The notes under the pieces were generated by a model, which made no database searches, had not been told where the DNA came from, and worked only from the letters and a program-made list of their open reading frames with translations. From assembly GCF_019578655.1 (NCBI RefSeq), contig NC_063260.1:26126888-26190887 (forward strand): a stretch of 64,000 nt of DNA, written 5' to 3'. Position numbers and translations under genes: made by a program. This DNA is from Ricinus communis (Eukaryota; Streptophyta; Magnoliopsida; Malpighiales; Euphorbiaceae). Below, piece after piece: positions 9,947 through 26,110 of this stretch. The first letter of the stretch is position 1. Every line of letters begins with the position of its first letter.

Positions 9947-12900
9947 ATGAGATGACCGGCTTCAGAAACCCTTGTCAAACCCGGTCCTAATATTTCGCTG
10001 GGAATATAAACGGTAACACGTGGTCACGCATTTTCATGTAAAAGTATATAATATATTTTCTTTTCAATTCAGAGTACGGTTTTCTTTTTTTAATTTCAGT
10101 ACCTCAGTTCATGATTAATATTCTTTTTTATATATTATAATATTAAATTTTTAATAATATATAATTAATATTTAAATGATTTAATGTCAACTGACTTGAT
10201 AATTAATTTTATCAAAAAAAAAATGTAAACTATACTAATATAATATCATATAGTGCTAACAATATTAATTAAAAGGGTATTAAAAGAGCAAAGAAAAAAG
10301 AAACTAAAGACCATTAGATAGAAACACATGTAACTATAAGATACTATTTGTATTGTTCTAATTACATATTCATTCAAATTGAAACAAATATCTACCAATA
10401 AGTTAAGCTTAACCCTAATATTAAAACATATTGATATATGTTCTTAATATTTTCTGTTTGTCGTGGATATATATATATTCTTAAACTTTGTCTAAATTTT
10501 AACACAAGATTTAAAATCTTGTTAATTAAATATATGAAACTTTCAAATTTATTTTAACTTTATCATTTAACTCATTATTCTGAATTACCATTTTCATTTT
10601 TTTTTTCACCAAACGATGCAAATTGAGTTGAAAAGAAAATCTACGAATACAACAATGATATATATATATATTTGAAACGAATAAAATAATGATATTTACT
10701 TACCTCTATAAATAGTTTAAAATGATTTTTTTTTTCTCTCATCTCATATTATCAATTCAATCAATAATAATAACGTTATTTATTCTAGATTTTACATTGA
10801 TTCATATGATCCGACATTATTTAAAACTAGAAATTTAAGAGTTACATAATTCATTAAAAAAGCATGTCTAATGTTTTATTATTTATTTAACTTCTTTTTT
10901 ATAAACTAATTTTATTAAATATACTTTCGAAAAAGAAAATTAGTTAACTTTGCTTATTTTAAAATTAAATTTCAAAATTAAAAGAAAAAGAAAAGAAAGT
11001 TTTTTTAAATGAAAAGAAAAGCTCATACGAGAGAATCAAATCCCAAATGCAGCCAAAAGACTCGTACAGGCACAACAAAGAGAATATAACAAATAGAGCA
11101 GTCCTCTTTATCTAATAGCTCAAGGACCAAAGGGAAGAGACCAAAACATCTTCTGTTTTGTTCAAGAAAAGAAGAAAGTTTAGGTTACAGTTCAATACAT
11201 GATTATATTTTGTGGATGATTATGCTGCTGTTTCTCCCATCACAAAATTCTAACAGGGCAGACCAGTTCCTCTGGCCCAGACAAAACAACCCATATACCA
11301 AATGTGGACATGACTGAGACATAAAGCCCAAAAGGATAACCAATAGGTTATCTTCATTAATACATCAAGAAGGAGCCAGAATAGGCTAATATTGATCCAC
11401 TCCAGTATATATTATTCCCAATCTGACACAGATGAGACCAAAAACCCATCATATCAACCCTCTGCAGCCCAAATTGGCAACTCCATCACAAAATAGGCTA
11501 ATTGAACCAACACTACTACTACTTGACACTGCAAAAGGAATGCAGCCTAAAGCATAAGTTCAATTTCAACCAGTAAAAAGATAATGCAGGCCAAAAAAAA
11601 AGAAAAAGAAAAAACTTTAATCCAATTGGATGGTTCCTCTCCATTCCATCAAGACAAGTATTTTAGAATACTGGCTGATATTTATTCAAAACACTTGTCA
11701 CAATAAGAGGAGTTAATTGGCTGGGGGCAAGTTGTGCAATTATCTTTGTGAAAATTTGAACCCAACATTTAGCAGACAAGGGTGGCCAGCTTTGTTTATA
11801 TGAGCCATAAACCCTCCACAAGGGTTAGGTTATATGTTGGTTGAAGCAAAGATTGGGACTTGCAGTGCATATGTGTTGCTTGATTTATATCATATACTAT
11901 AATAATAAAATAAATGGAAAGTGGTAAAGAGGTAACCTACTTTGACTTGAGCTAGGTGACAATCTTCAACAGTTGGTCAACCCATTCAATTCTTGGATTA
12001 ATTGGTGCATTGGATTCTAAGCTATCACTTTACAGTAATGATTTCTTTTCTATTTCAATTTTTTTTAAATAAAAATAAAAAAATTACAATCATAACTTAA
12101 CTTTTCTTTTTTTACTAGAAAATATATATTTTTTATTTATGAAATTTAAATTGTACATCTGCTAGATGTATAAACATTACAAATACTATTATAAGAACTA
12201 CAGAAGAAAAATATATGTTCTAAAATCTTTTAAATTTGTTAATAGAAACTCAAGATTGACAGATATAGTACACTATTTTTTTGTTGATTTTTCATTTTTT
12301 TAATAAGTTGGATTATATATAATTTAAAAATATCTCTAGACTTTCATATTAAAAAATAAAAAACACTCAACACTTATTTTGAAAATTAAAAGTATCTTAA
12401 TAAAGAAATACCACAAATTTCTATGTAAATTGACTTAAAAACTAGATATAAACAATTTAACATACAAACTAAATATAAACAACCAAACATATTTAAAAAT
12501 CTATTTTAATAAACAAGAATAAGTAATAAGAAAAAAAAGGAATATAAATAAGTACAGAGAAATTGACTATCATCAATATTAATCGATGGTTGTTAACAAA
12601 ATCTACAATATAAAATTAAATTAAATTAAATTAAATTAAATTAAATTAAATTAAATTAAAAAATAACTTTTATTTTTTTCTAACCGCTTTAAATTTTTTT
12701 AACTCTTATCAAATTCTTAATTTCAAATTATATTGTTTGCCTTTGATGTTAATAATAATATGTAATACAATATATATGTTTTCTTTTTCAAGAAAAAGAA
12801 AAAGCTAGAAACTTTTTTCAGATTCTTCGTTTGAGCTATTAACTAACAAAAATAATTTATATTTGCAACATTTACCATAAGATTAAAAAAATAAAACTAG

Positions 12901-14523
12901 AGTTCAGTATCGATTTAATTCCAACAAATAGATTATAATTTAATGAAAATAAATACATATCAAAATCTTTTATTTTTTATTTTTATGAGAGAAGTAGCTA
13001 AGATTAATTCATTACAAAATTTATAAAATTTTACTATTTTGATTAATTTTTTCAAAATAGTCAATTTAGCTACGATTTAATAAATTGAATAAAATTTAAT
13101 TTAATTGAATTATTTGTTAAAATTAAATAATCTTTAACAGTAACATGAAAACTAATTAACAAATAAAAAATCAAAACTAGTGAATTATAATGTTACATTA
13201 TTTATATACATTATTTAATTTTTTATTTTTTAAATTATATTATCTATATTATTTAATTTTGACTAAAATTATACTTAAATAGTTAAATTAATAATTTTTT
13301 AAAAGTTGATTAAAATAGTAAATTTATTGTAAAAATTTAAATTTTTTAAATTACTAAATCAAATTCAAATATAAAATTTGTATGCAAATTTGAACTGCAC
13401 AAAAATGAATAAAGGAAAAGAATGAATTTTCCTTTAATTGAAAAAAAGCAAAAGAAAGGTGGAAGAGATTCTATTTATGAACTTTCTATTCTAATTAAAG
13501 TGAATTAATAATCAACCAAAAACAAAAAGACTAAAGAGACAATGATTTTATTTAAATTCAGATTAGTATTGAATATTTTTCTTAAAAAAATACACCCGAA
13601 TTATAAATAAATATATAAAAACCCCTTATCTGAAAGCCAATGACTAGTTATCATGAAAAGACGTGACACCAGACCAGACAAAAAAGTTTTTTACCCCTGA
13701 TTAAATCAGACGGCCGAAAACACCCAAACAACCGATCACAAACAAAATCCCCTGAACAAACGACCCATAATTACTCACCGCTCAATCATAAAATTTCACT
13801 GCATCATATCAAAAATGGGACCCACTCTCCTTCCCTACTTTCCAAAAGCAAAACGACACAGTATAATCTACTACATACTTTTCTATACAGTTCACCTAAT
13901 TAATTACAAGTCCCCACTTATCAGTCCCTTATTCATGCCACGTCATCAATCCTTCACCAAACCCGCCATTCCACACTATATCACTAGTTTACCTTTCACC
14001 GTGGCTCTTCCTCCGCCACCACCACCGCTCCGTCCGGCCACCCCTTCTCCCTCTCTTCGTTCATTTCTTTCTCCTCCAGCTTTCAGTTAGTTAAGGGAAA
14101 AAAAGAGACATGAAATATAACCGTTACTACATAATTATATCCATAAAAGTCTTTATTTTAAATAGAAAGTTTCACTCTTTTTAAGTGAGGACTGTTAAAT
14201 TTAAACTACTTTAGCCAGCACTATACTGTTCAAAACAAATCATAACCTGTACGTTTTCACCTCTCTTTTCTTAGTCTTTATTTTTATTAAGTATAACTGT
14301 TTATTTCATGTTATGCATGTTAATATTAATATTGAGTTGCTAATTTATATGTTTTTTGCCTTATTGGATCTGGGTTTGTTGTTCAGAAATTCTATAGTGA
14401 ATAAAGTTGAGAGTTTTTTGGAGGCATTTCCAACTGAACCCAAAAACAAAAGTTAAAGCAGCAAAGAACAAAAAGAGAGAGAAGAGGAGAAGAGCTTGAA
14501 ATCTGGAGAAGGATTTTGAAATT
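9947..14523. other. Long intergenic region, mostly AT-rich; likely promoter and leader of the receptor kinase at the right end
   Basis: Very AT-rich DNA occupies 10,050-10,980 and 12,050-13,640, with an AAATT pentanucleotide tract near 12,613. Between them, 11,000-11,960 is noticeably less AT-rich but has no open frame of any family I know; it could be a non-coding transcript or an old transposon. From 13,640 to 14,090 the sequence is C-rich and promoter-like. The short open frame at 13,815-14,090 has no recognisable domain. The 5' UTR of the receptor kinase probably starts around 14,400. Confidence 0.5.
12613..12663. repeat. (AAATT)n pentanucleotide microsatellite
   Basis: About ten head-to-tail AAATT units in AT-rich intergenic DNA. 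Confidence 0.9.
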
Positions 14524-14878
14524 GTAAGTAAAAATTACTTTTTGACCAAAACCCAACATTATTCAAAGCCTGCAAAAGTGTAAAAGCTCATTCTTTAATG
14601 TTTTTCTAAACTTGAAAACCAGAGTCGTCTTTTCTTTTTTAGACAATTATCTCGGAATCTGGCCTTTTCCCCCTCTTCTCTTCACATTCTCTTGTTTAGT
14701 TTTTAAATTCATACTTTCTTCCCTCTCTATTATTTTAATCATTTTGTTATTTGTTTGTTTTATATTTTTTTTCTATTCGCCAAAAAAAAAAAAGCTCATA
14801 AACCATTTTTGCAGGTGCAAGAAAAGAAAAACTCAGCAGAAACAGCTCGTTTTTGGCTTGGAGTTCTTAGCTGTTTCA

Positions 14879-17856
14879 ATGGAAGCTAAGTACATTTTCT
14901 CTTCCATTGTTTTTGTGGGTTTAGCTTTATTTCTTGTAAATGCAGACCCAGTTGAAGATAAGCAAGCTCTGCTCGACTTTGTAAACAAATTGCATCACTC
15001 TCGGTTACTAAACTGGAATGAGAGCTCTCCAGTTTGCAGTAACTGGACTGGTGTCACTTGCAGCAAAGATGGGTCCCGTGTAATAGCTTTAAGATTACCT
15101 GGTGTTGGGTTTCAAGGTCCTATTCCATCAAACACTATCAGTCGTCTCTCAGCTTTGCAGGTTTTAAGCCTTAGATCTAATCTTATTAGTGGGGAGTTTC
15201 CTTCTGATTTCTTTAATTTAAAGAATCTGTCTTTTCTCTATCTTCAATATAACAACTTATCTGGGTCATTGCCTGTTGATTTCTCTGTCTGGAGTAATCT
15301 TACCATTATTAACTTGTCTAACAATAGATTTAATGGGAGCATTCCTCTTTCCCTTTCTAATTTAACTCATCTTGCTGCTTTAAATCTCGCCAACAATTCT
15401 CTTTCTGGTGAGATCCCTGATTTTACTTCGCCTAATTTGCAAGTGCTAAACTTGTCTAACAATAATCTCACCGGTGGTGTACCGAAGTCACTTAGAAGAT
15501 TCCCTAATTCAGTGTTTTCTGGTAACAATATTTCGTTTCCAAACTCTGCTCCTCATGCTTCGCCTGTTTTTCCCCCTTCTACTGTTTCTGACCACAAATC
15601 TAAGAATGCTAGAGGGCTTGGTGAAAAAGCACTATTAGGAATTATAGTTGCTGCTTGTGTTTTGGGGCTTGTGGCGTTTAGTTTCTTGATAATTGTCTGT
15701 TGCTCAAGAAAGAAGGGGCAGGATGAGTTCTCAAGCAAGCTGCAGAAGGGAGAAATGTCGCCGGAGAAAGTGGTTTCGAGAACTCAGGATGCTAATAATA
15801 GATTGGTTTTCTTTGAGGGATGTAATTATGCTTTTGATTTGGAGGATTTATTGAGGGCTTCTGCTGAGGTTTTAGGGAAGGGTACATTTGGTATGGCTTA
15901 TAAGGCAATACTAGAGGATGCAACCACAGTAGTGGTAAAGAGGTTGAAGGAAGTGAGCGTCGGGAAGCGGGATTTTGAACAGCAGATGGAGATTGTTGGG
16001 AGTATTAAGCATGAAAATGTAGTCGAACTGAGAGCCTACTACTATTCGAAAGATGAGAAGCTGATGGTGTATGATTATTACACTCAAGGCAGTGTTTCTT
16101 CTATTCTACATGGTATGTTGCTTTCTCCACACCCGATGTCAATCTTTTCATTTGATTTTTGGAACTTATTTGCTGTGCACTTCATTAAATTTGCTAATGA
16201 TTGAACGTGGATTTCCTTTTGGGATTTGATAATCTTGTGTTCTCCTAAGCATGCAAGCTGATTCTGCTTTGTCATTACCACATGTGACGATTATCCATAT
16301 GAGATTGAGAACTCTGATTTCATTAAACTTGAGGAAGTTTCTTTTGCAACTGAGTCAGTAGAAAACTTCTAGATTATTTCCAGCAATGTAATGGCATTAG
16401 ACAAGCAACGTCTTATTTAATGGCCTCGACTTTTGTGCTGCACATTTAACTTCCTTAACTAGTCTGAACTGGAACCCATGCTCGATGGTACATCCAGGGG
16501 TTTGGAGAAAGTATGTATTCAAGTGGTAATAGCAAATTTCAGAGTATTAGGCAAAGATGTAGTGTTTGGCCAAAACTGTAGCTCTAATAGGAGGAAATCC
16601 TTTAGATGCATATCATATGGCCATTCTCAAATTGTGAATAAGCCACTGGTCGCATTGAGGCTTGAGATTGTTAAGAAATGAAATAGGGTTTCCTAGAAGG
16701 GTTAGATGGACTTGTTCCTAATCTTTTGAGCCATGATTACCAAGTCTAGTTTCACTTTTGTTTTGAACATATGTTTTGCCACTCTGTTTTCTCCTTGTGA
16801 CATTCGTAGCAGTTCTCTCGGTTTATACAAAATACATGATATCAGGGATGCAGGTCGTTAATGGTGGCCACACTCCTGAAACAAGATCATACAACTAAAA
16901 CATCCAACTTTGGGTAGAATATTTACTGAATACCTATTACAAGATTCATTGTTGCGTTGCAGAAGATCAGTGATTCTTGTTAGTAGTACTAAACTGCGCA
17001 GAGCTTTTCTGTTAGTGTTTTGGTGGTTGCATTGCTGTCAAATTAAAATGAAACTGATCTTTCTCAGCATTTGACAATTCTCTAGTAGGATGTAAATTTG
17101 CGTTGGATGCTTTGTCAAATCCCATACTTTATTACCTCGAGTGTCTGAATTGGTCAATTAACCTCAGAGCATAACATCTCATAAGGCATCTATAATTTTG
17201 CAGGTAAAAGAGGAGGCGAGCGGATATCTCTAGATTGGGACACCAGAATGAGAATTGCTATAGGTGCAGCAAGAGGCATTGCTCGTATTCATACAGAGAA
17301 TGGTGGAAAATTTGTCCATGGGAACATCAAATCCTCAAACATCTTTCTCAACTCTCGACAATATGGCTGTGTGTCTGATCTTGGTTTGTCAACTATAATG
17401 AGCCCATTAGCTGCACCTATTTCTCGTGCTGCTGGTTATCGTGCCCCAGAAGTGACAGACACCAGGAAAGCAGGACAGCCTGCAGACGTCTACAGCTTCG
17501 GGGTAGTGTTATTGGAGCTTCTAACTGGAAAGTCCCCCATACATACTACTGGAGGTGATGAGATTATCCACTTAGTCAGGTGGGTTCATTCAGTAGTTCG
17601 AGAGGAGTGGACGGCTGAAGTGTTTGATGTGGAGCTGATGAGGTTTCCAAATATAGAGGAAGAGATGGTGGAGATGCTACAAATAGCATTATCATGTGTG
17701 GTAAGGATCCCAGATCAAAGACCTAAGATGCCAGATGTAGTTAAAATGATAGAAAGTGTTAGACGAATTGATACTGATAATCGACCATCTTCAGAAAACA
17801 GATCCCAAAGCTCTACACCAACACCACCACCTCCGGTAATGGAGACGGATTCCTGA
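14879..17856 (+). CDS. LRR receptor-like kinase of the 'probable inactive receptor kinase' class (At4g23740/At5g53320-like)
   Basis: Plasma-membrane LRR receptor-like kinase, subfamily III type, 628 aa from join(14879-16112, 17204-17856). Order: signal peptide (about 1-22, cut before DPVEDKQ), LRRNT with a WTGVTC motif, about five or six leucine-rich repeats, a Ser/Pro-rich juxtamembrane stretch, a membrane segment (about 251-277) followed by basic residues, then the kinase domain. The kinase has GKGTFG (333-338) and VVVK with Lys354. The HRD motif is HGN (450-452), so the catalytic Asp is absent. DFG is DLG (470-472), and the APE motif is present. Family members are regarded as pseudokinase co-receptors or scaffolds. 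The C-terminus is Pro/Thr-rich. The ATG at 14,879 is chosen because it gives a clean signal peptide. A 5' UTR intron fits 14,524-14,814. The split of the kinase domain by one intron is family-typical. The ligand is unknown. Confidence 0.93.
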
Positions 17857-18468
17857 GTTAGCAGAGAACATGATTAGTCATTTGTCTATGTTTTGTTCTT
17901 TTTTTTTAAATCTTTTTACCTTTTTTTTTTTTTTTTTGTGGGCTCAGACCGCTATTTCTCAAATGTTATTTATTTTGCCCCTGTCCATCAAACAGAGTCT
18001 GATAAAAAGATTGCTATCCGTCTTAATGAAGTGAAGCCAGCTATAATGATCAAGGGTATCAACGAAAGGGGAGCTTTTTTCACGTTTCAAAGGGTCTAAG
18101 TAAAGTTAGATAAAGGGAAACGATCTTTCTTAATCTATTTTTCTTGAAAAGATTTAAGCTACGCATGGCTGGCAGCAGAATGGGAAAGGGAGGAGAAGTT
18201 ATTTTAAAGGAATGGAAAGGAGAAATTTTTTATTTATTTTTTTACTTTCGAAAAAAAAAACTGAGAGATTTTTACTTTTTTTATTTGGTAAATGTAAAAT
18301 TTAATTAATAAAAGTGAAAAGATAAGAAATGATTTTGTTTTATTTGGGTGAAAGAGAAGGGATGCGAATTGTAATAATGAACTAAAAGAGTATAAATAAT
18401 AACAATAATATAAAAAAAGCGAGCATGTGAATTTTAAATTTTTAATTAACATCAACAAAATCTATCAA
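17857..18468. other. 3' UTR and AT-rich flank of the receptor kinase
   Basis: The first 250 bases or so, including two T tracts, are the likely 3' UTR. AT-rich sequence with no gene follows up to the Helitron-like element. An AT microsatellite (18,471-18,495) marks the junction. Confidence 0.5.
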
Positions 18469-19330
18469 TCATATATATATATATATATATATATAAATCT
18501 TTAAAATCTAATTTTTTTTTATATATGCTTAATTTTTCACACAGAATACTTTTGTTTTGATATGTATATTTACCTTTGGCATATAAAATTTAAGTTTATG
18601 TGTAATTTTATCAATTTATTTTATTAAATTATTTATTCATAATTTATATTTATAATTAAACAATGACTCTAATCCTAAAACTAGCATATTAATTATATTT
18701 TAATATTACTTTAACTAATAAATAATTTTCTAATCATATAATAATACTAATTCTATCCTAAGAATTAGCATTTATTTATTCATAATTTACATTCTTAATT
18801 AAGCATTGACTCTAATCCTAAAAACTAACAAATTAATTATATTCTGATATTATAGTAGCTATAAATAGTTCTCTAATCAAATAATGATACTAATTTTATT
18901 CTAAAAAATAGCATATTAATTATATTTTAATATTCTATTAAATAATAAATTAGTTTTATAATTAAGTAATAATTCAAATTTTAAAAAATAACATTGTATA
19001 TTATATTTTTAATATTATATTTAATAATAAGATAATTTCTTAATTATATAATATTTTTAATCTTAAAAAATAATAATATTAATTATATTGATATGTTAAT
19101 TTATATAATATTAAAATTAATTAATAAATAATTTTAATATTATTACATTAATTCAATTTTAAAATTTTAGAAAAAATAAAGACATTTAAAAATAGTTAGT
19201 TTACTATTACTTTTTAAAATTTTGTAAATCAATACTAAATATTAAAAATTTATTAAATTGTATCTATCAACTTAATTTTATAATTAAAATAATAATAATA
19301 ATATCGTGCAACGCACGGGTAAACGACTAG
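18469..19330 (+). mobile_element. Non-autonomous Helitron-like element, copy 1 (intact 3' end)
   Basis: The 3' end has the Helitron signature: a short GC-rich hairpin CGTGC-AAC-GCACG (19,305-19,317), then CTAG (19,327-19,330) followed by T. A plausible 5' start is TC at 18,469-18,470 after an A, matching insertion between A and T, although an AT microsatellite blurs it. The body is AT-rich with internal repeats around tctaatcctaaaa. It has no coding capacity and matches two further copies in the window in the same orientation. Confidence 0.7.
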
Positions 19331-20090
19331 TATATATTAATTTCTGATATCTAAATTTTTTTGGACATATATGCTTAATTTTTAACACATAAGATTCTTA
19401 TTTTAATATGTATGCTTACTTTTGACATATGTTATTAAAGTTTATGTATAATTTTATAAATTTCTCTATTAAATTCTTTATTCATAATTTATATTCATAA
19501 TTAAGAAACGAACTCTAATCCTAAAAACTAGCATACTAATTATATTCTAATATTACATTAACTAATATATAGTTTTCTAATCGGATAATAATACTAATTC
19601 TACCGTAAAAATTAGTATATTAATTATATTTTAATATTATATTAACTAATAAACTAATTTTATAATTAAATAATAATTTAAATTCTATAAATTAATATTT
19701 GTAATTATATTTGTAATATTATATTAACTAATAAATTAGTTTTATAATTAAATAATAATTCAAATTCTATAAAATAATATTTTTAATATTATATTTAATA
19801 ATAATATATTTTTATTATATAATAACTTTTAATTTATAAAATAGTAATATCAATTATATTGATATGTTAATTTATATAATATTAAAATTAATCAATAAAT
19901 AATTTTTACAATAATTTAATTTTTAAATTTTAAAAAAATTAAAGACTTTTGAAAATAATTAGTTTACTATTATTTTCTAAAATTTTGTAAATCAATATTA
20001 TAAATTAAAAATTTATTAAATTATATCTATCAACTTGATTTTATAATTAAAATAATAATAACACTGTGCAACGCACGAGTAAGCAAATAA
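19331..20090 (+). mobile_element. Non-autonomous Helitron-like element, copy 2 (head-to-tail with copy 1)
   Basis: It starts directly after the CTAG of copy 1. It repeats the same body in order: ctaaatttttt, atatgcttaattttt, aacacat, tctaatcctaaaaactagca, and the 3' hairpin region gtgcaacgcacgag at about 20,065-20,079. The terminal CTAG is not preserved. No open reading frame is present. Confidence 0.65.
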
Positions 20091-20777
20091 TTATTAATAA
20101 TTTTAAATAGAATTAAAATAAGTTGGAACAAAATATACCAAAAAGAATAAGCAAAATTTACGTATAATTAAATTAAAAAATTTAGTTTTAAATACAAATA
20201 AGATATAATGAGTTTTTTTTCAAATAAACTGATAACTTCCATAAAAAATGATCAAAAGAAGTATCATACAGTTGCTAACAGAGATGGAGGATATTCTATC
20301 CTATCACGAGAATATTTCAGGTATGTTTGGTTCAACTAATTAATGTAACTGATAGCTAATTGATATAAATATTTAGTAAATATTTTTGAGTTATTATTAT
20401 TAATATATAAAATGATGAATATAATTTATATTTAAATTTTAATGCATTTTATCTTGTATAAACTTGAGAAACAATTACTATAAAAAAAGGTTCAAGAATT
20501 AAAAGAAAGCAACAATATATCTAAATGAATAAATTTAATTTTCTAATATATATATATTATATAAGTCCTAATTACTTAATATTTACCATAATACACCCAA
20601 ACTACATACAGTTTAATAGTATACTGTGTATAATAAATCTAGTTATAAGTATTTTTTATGAGTAAAATTTGAAAAAAATAACAAGAGTGTTATAAATAAA
20701 ACAAAGATGGTGTATAGTTTAAAGAAAATATCTTGAGAATTAATAAAGATTATAATTTATTTTTATATTTATATTTA

Positions 20778-20997
20778 TCAAAAGTTTCTAAGAGGAGCTG
20801 TTGTTGTTTGTTAAGCGTAAATCAGCTACCAACTAACTCGAACAGCTGAATTAAACATCACTTTGTAGTAGACTCAGAGAATTGAGAAGTACGGATACTA
20901 TAAGAAAACTTTCATCCTGAAACTAGAAACATAATAATTTACCTAAAAAGATGTTTTCTTCATCTTAAAAAAATAATTTACTTATAGTTTACACGTG

Positions 20998-21041
<44 letters not shown>

Positions 21042-21531
21042 ATATTATTAATTTTTAAGATATTCTTATTAAATATTTTGATAATAAACGAAAAAAATAA
21101 TAATTTTTTAAATTTTAATTTCTTTTTTTTTTTTATTTTAACCTCGCAAATAATATTAATAAGCAAAAAAATGAATAAAAATTATATATATTTATTTACC
21201 TTTCCTTTCATTTTATCTTAATCATGCACCACATTAATATTTTTATCAATTGTTGGTCAAAAGTTTATAAGAGAGGTTGTTGTTTGTTAGGCGTAAATCG
21301 ACTGCCAACTAATCCAAACAACTGAATTAAACATCGCTTAATACTCTGTAGTAGATTTAGAGAATTAAGAAGTATGGATAATATAAGGAAACTTTCATCG
21401 TCTAATCCTGAAACCAGAAACATTCCACATGAATGTTCAGGTTATGAATAATAACCACACATTCTATGCTAAGAACAATATTTTTTTATCTTAAATAAAT
21501 AATTTACTTATAATTTACACATAAATTACAT

Positions 21532-21565
<34 letters not shown>

Positions 21566-21816
21566 TATTATTAATTTTTAAGATATTCTTATTGAACATT
21601 CCGATAATAAATAAAATAGATAATGATTTCTTTAATTGTAATTTCTTCTCTTCCATTTTAACCTCAGCAAATAATATTAATAAGCAAGCAATATGAGTAA
21701 AAATTATATATATTTATTTACCTTTCCTTTCATTTAATATGAGTAAAATTATATATATTTATTTGCCTTTCCGTTCATTTAATCTTAATCATGCACCATA
21801 TTAATATTTTCATCAA
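20778..21816. repeat. Tandem duplication of a ~0.5-kb AT-rich segment (2 copies plus a start of a third)
   Basis: Unit 1 is about 20,778-21,256 and unit 2 about 21,257-21,816; both begin TCAAAAGTTT. Shared blocks in order are ttgttgtttgtta, gcgtaaatc, ctgaattaaacatc, a long (AT)n tract (20,999-21,035 and 21,532-21,559), ttaatttttaagatattctt, and a run ending aatcatgcacca. A short third start follows at 21,817. The units have drifted by indels, so the event is old. No coding capacity. Confidence 0.75.
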
Positions 21817-22568
21817 TCAAAATTTTATAAGAGTAGCAATTTTAGTTATATTATCTATCTGATTTTATTAATACAAGATAAAATTAATAAAATCAAATAA
21901 AACTAATAATTAATGTTAATAAAGGGATCAAAGGAAAGGATATTCAATTAGTTAATTATTTTCATTTAATCTCATGTTTTTTATTTTATTGACAAAAAGA
22001 AAAAAAAATAAAGACTGTCATCCTCTTTAACTGTGGATCCACAATCTACTAGTTATAGCTCGTATTTAATGTCTCTAATAAAAAAGGGTCCATCATATGA
22101 ATAATATGAAACCTACTACTATAGCTATATAAAAGAATATCAATTATTGGCTCAACAATAATCCTACTAAATCTGTAAATAAGAAAGCGAATATAAAAAT
22201 ATGTTAAATTTAAATTAAATTATTATATATCAAATCATCTCATTGCTGGATTACTACTTTATCTGCCGATACTTATGCTAAAATGTTTTGCTCATTTTAG
22301 CACTGCAAAGTAAAATGTAAAAAAAAAAAAAAAAAAAACATTAAAGAAATAAATAGTCAACCATTAAAATACGTGCTTGTAAGAATAATTTTTTTTTTCT
22401 TAAAATGTAATAATATTTTATCAACTAATTCATAAACAGTAATAAGAAAATGTAAAGGAAATTTTCTAGGAAAAAAGAAAAGGGTAAGTGGGTCCACAGA
22501 GCAAAGGAGAAGAGCCAATGGAAGATGAAAGAGAGCAGTGAGTAATAACACCCACTCCTTAGTCCTTA
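21817..22568. other. AT-rich flank and promoter of the E2 gene
   Basis: No gene is seen. An A tract is at about 22,320-22,338. The last 100 bases or so carry the promoter of the ubiquitin-conjugating enzyme gene. Confidence 0.5.
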
Positions 22569-22580
22569 CTATATAATATA
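22569..22580 (+). promoter_or_regulatory. TATA box of the E2 gene
   Basis: CTATATAATATAAA lies just upstream of a pyrimidine-rich CTCTCT stretch, the usual plant core-promoter layout. It is about 255 bases before the ATG; a 5' UTR intron (22,681-22,805) separates them. Confidence 0.6.
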
Positions 22581-22829
22581 AAAACTCCCTCTCTCTGTTT
22601 TCCTCTCTTCATTTTCTCTTTTTCATTCTCAGATTCTAATACTAATAATAATCTCGGCTGCTTCGGAGGATCTCTTTCAGGTACCTTTTCTCTCTTTTTT
22701 TTTCTTTCTCTATTTCTCTCTCTCTAAATGAATATTTTTAGTTTTATCTTTTAATTTTGTAATCTGAAAGGATCTAGGGTTTTCGAATTTTGTGCTTTTT
22801 TGCAGGGATTTTTGTTTTTACTTTTGGTG

Positions 22830-26110
<3,281 letters not shown>

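Noticed and set aside
13815..14090. 91-codon open frame upstream of the receptor kinase, with a Pro-rich C-terminal part
   Set aside because: The proline run comes from a CCACCACC-type low-complexity promoter stretch; no family match and it lies just upstream of the kinase leader.
14612..14878. N-terminal extension of the receptor kinase frame
   Set aside because: The extension overlaps a clear 5' UTR intron (14,524-14,814), and the ATG at 14,879 gives a proper signal peptide.
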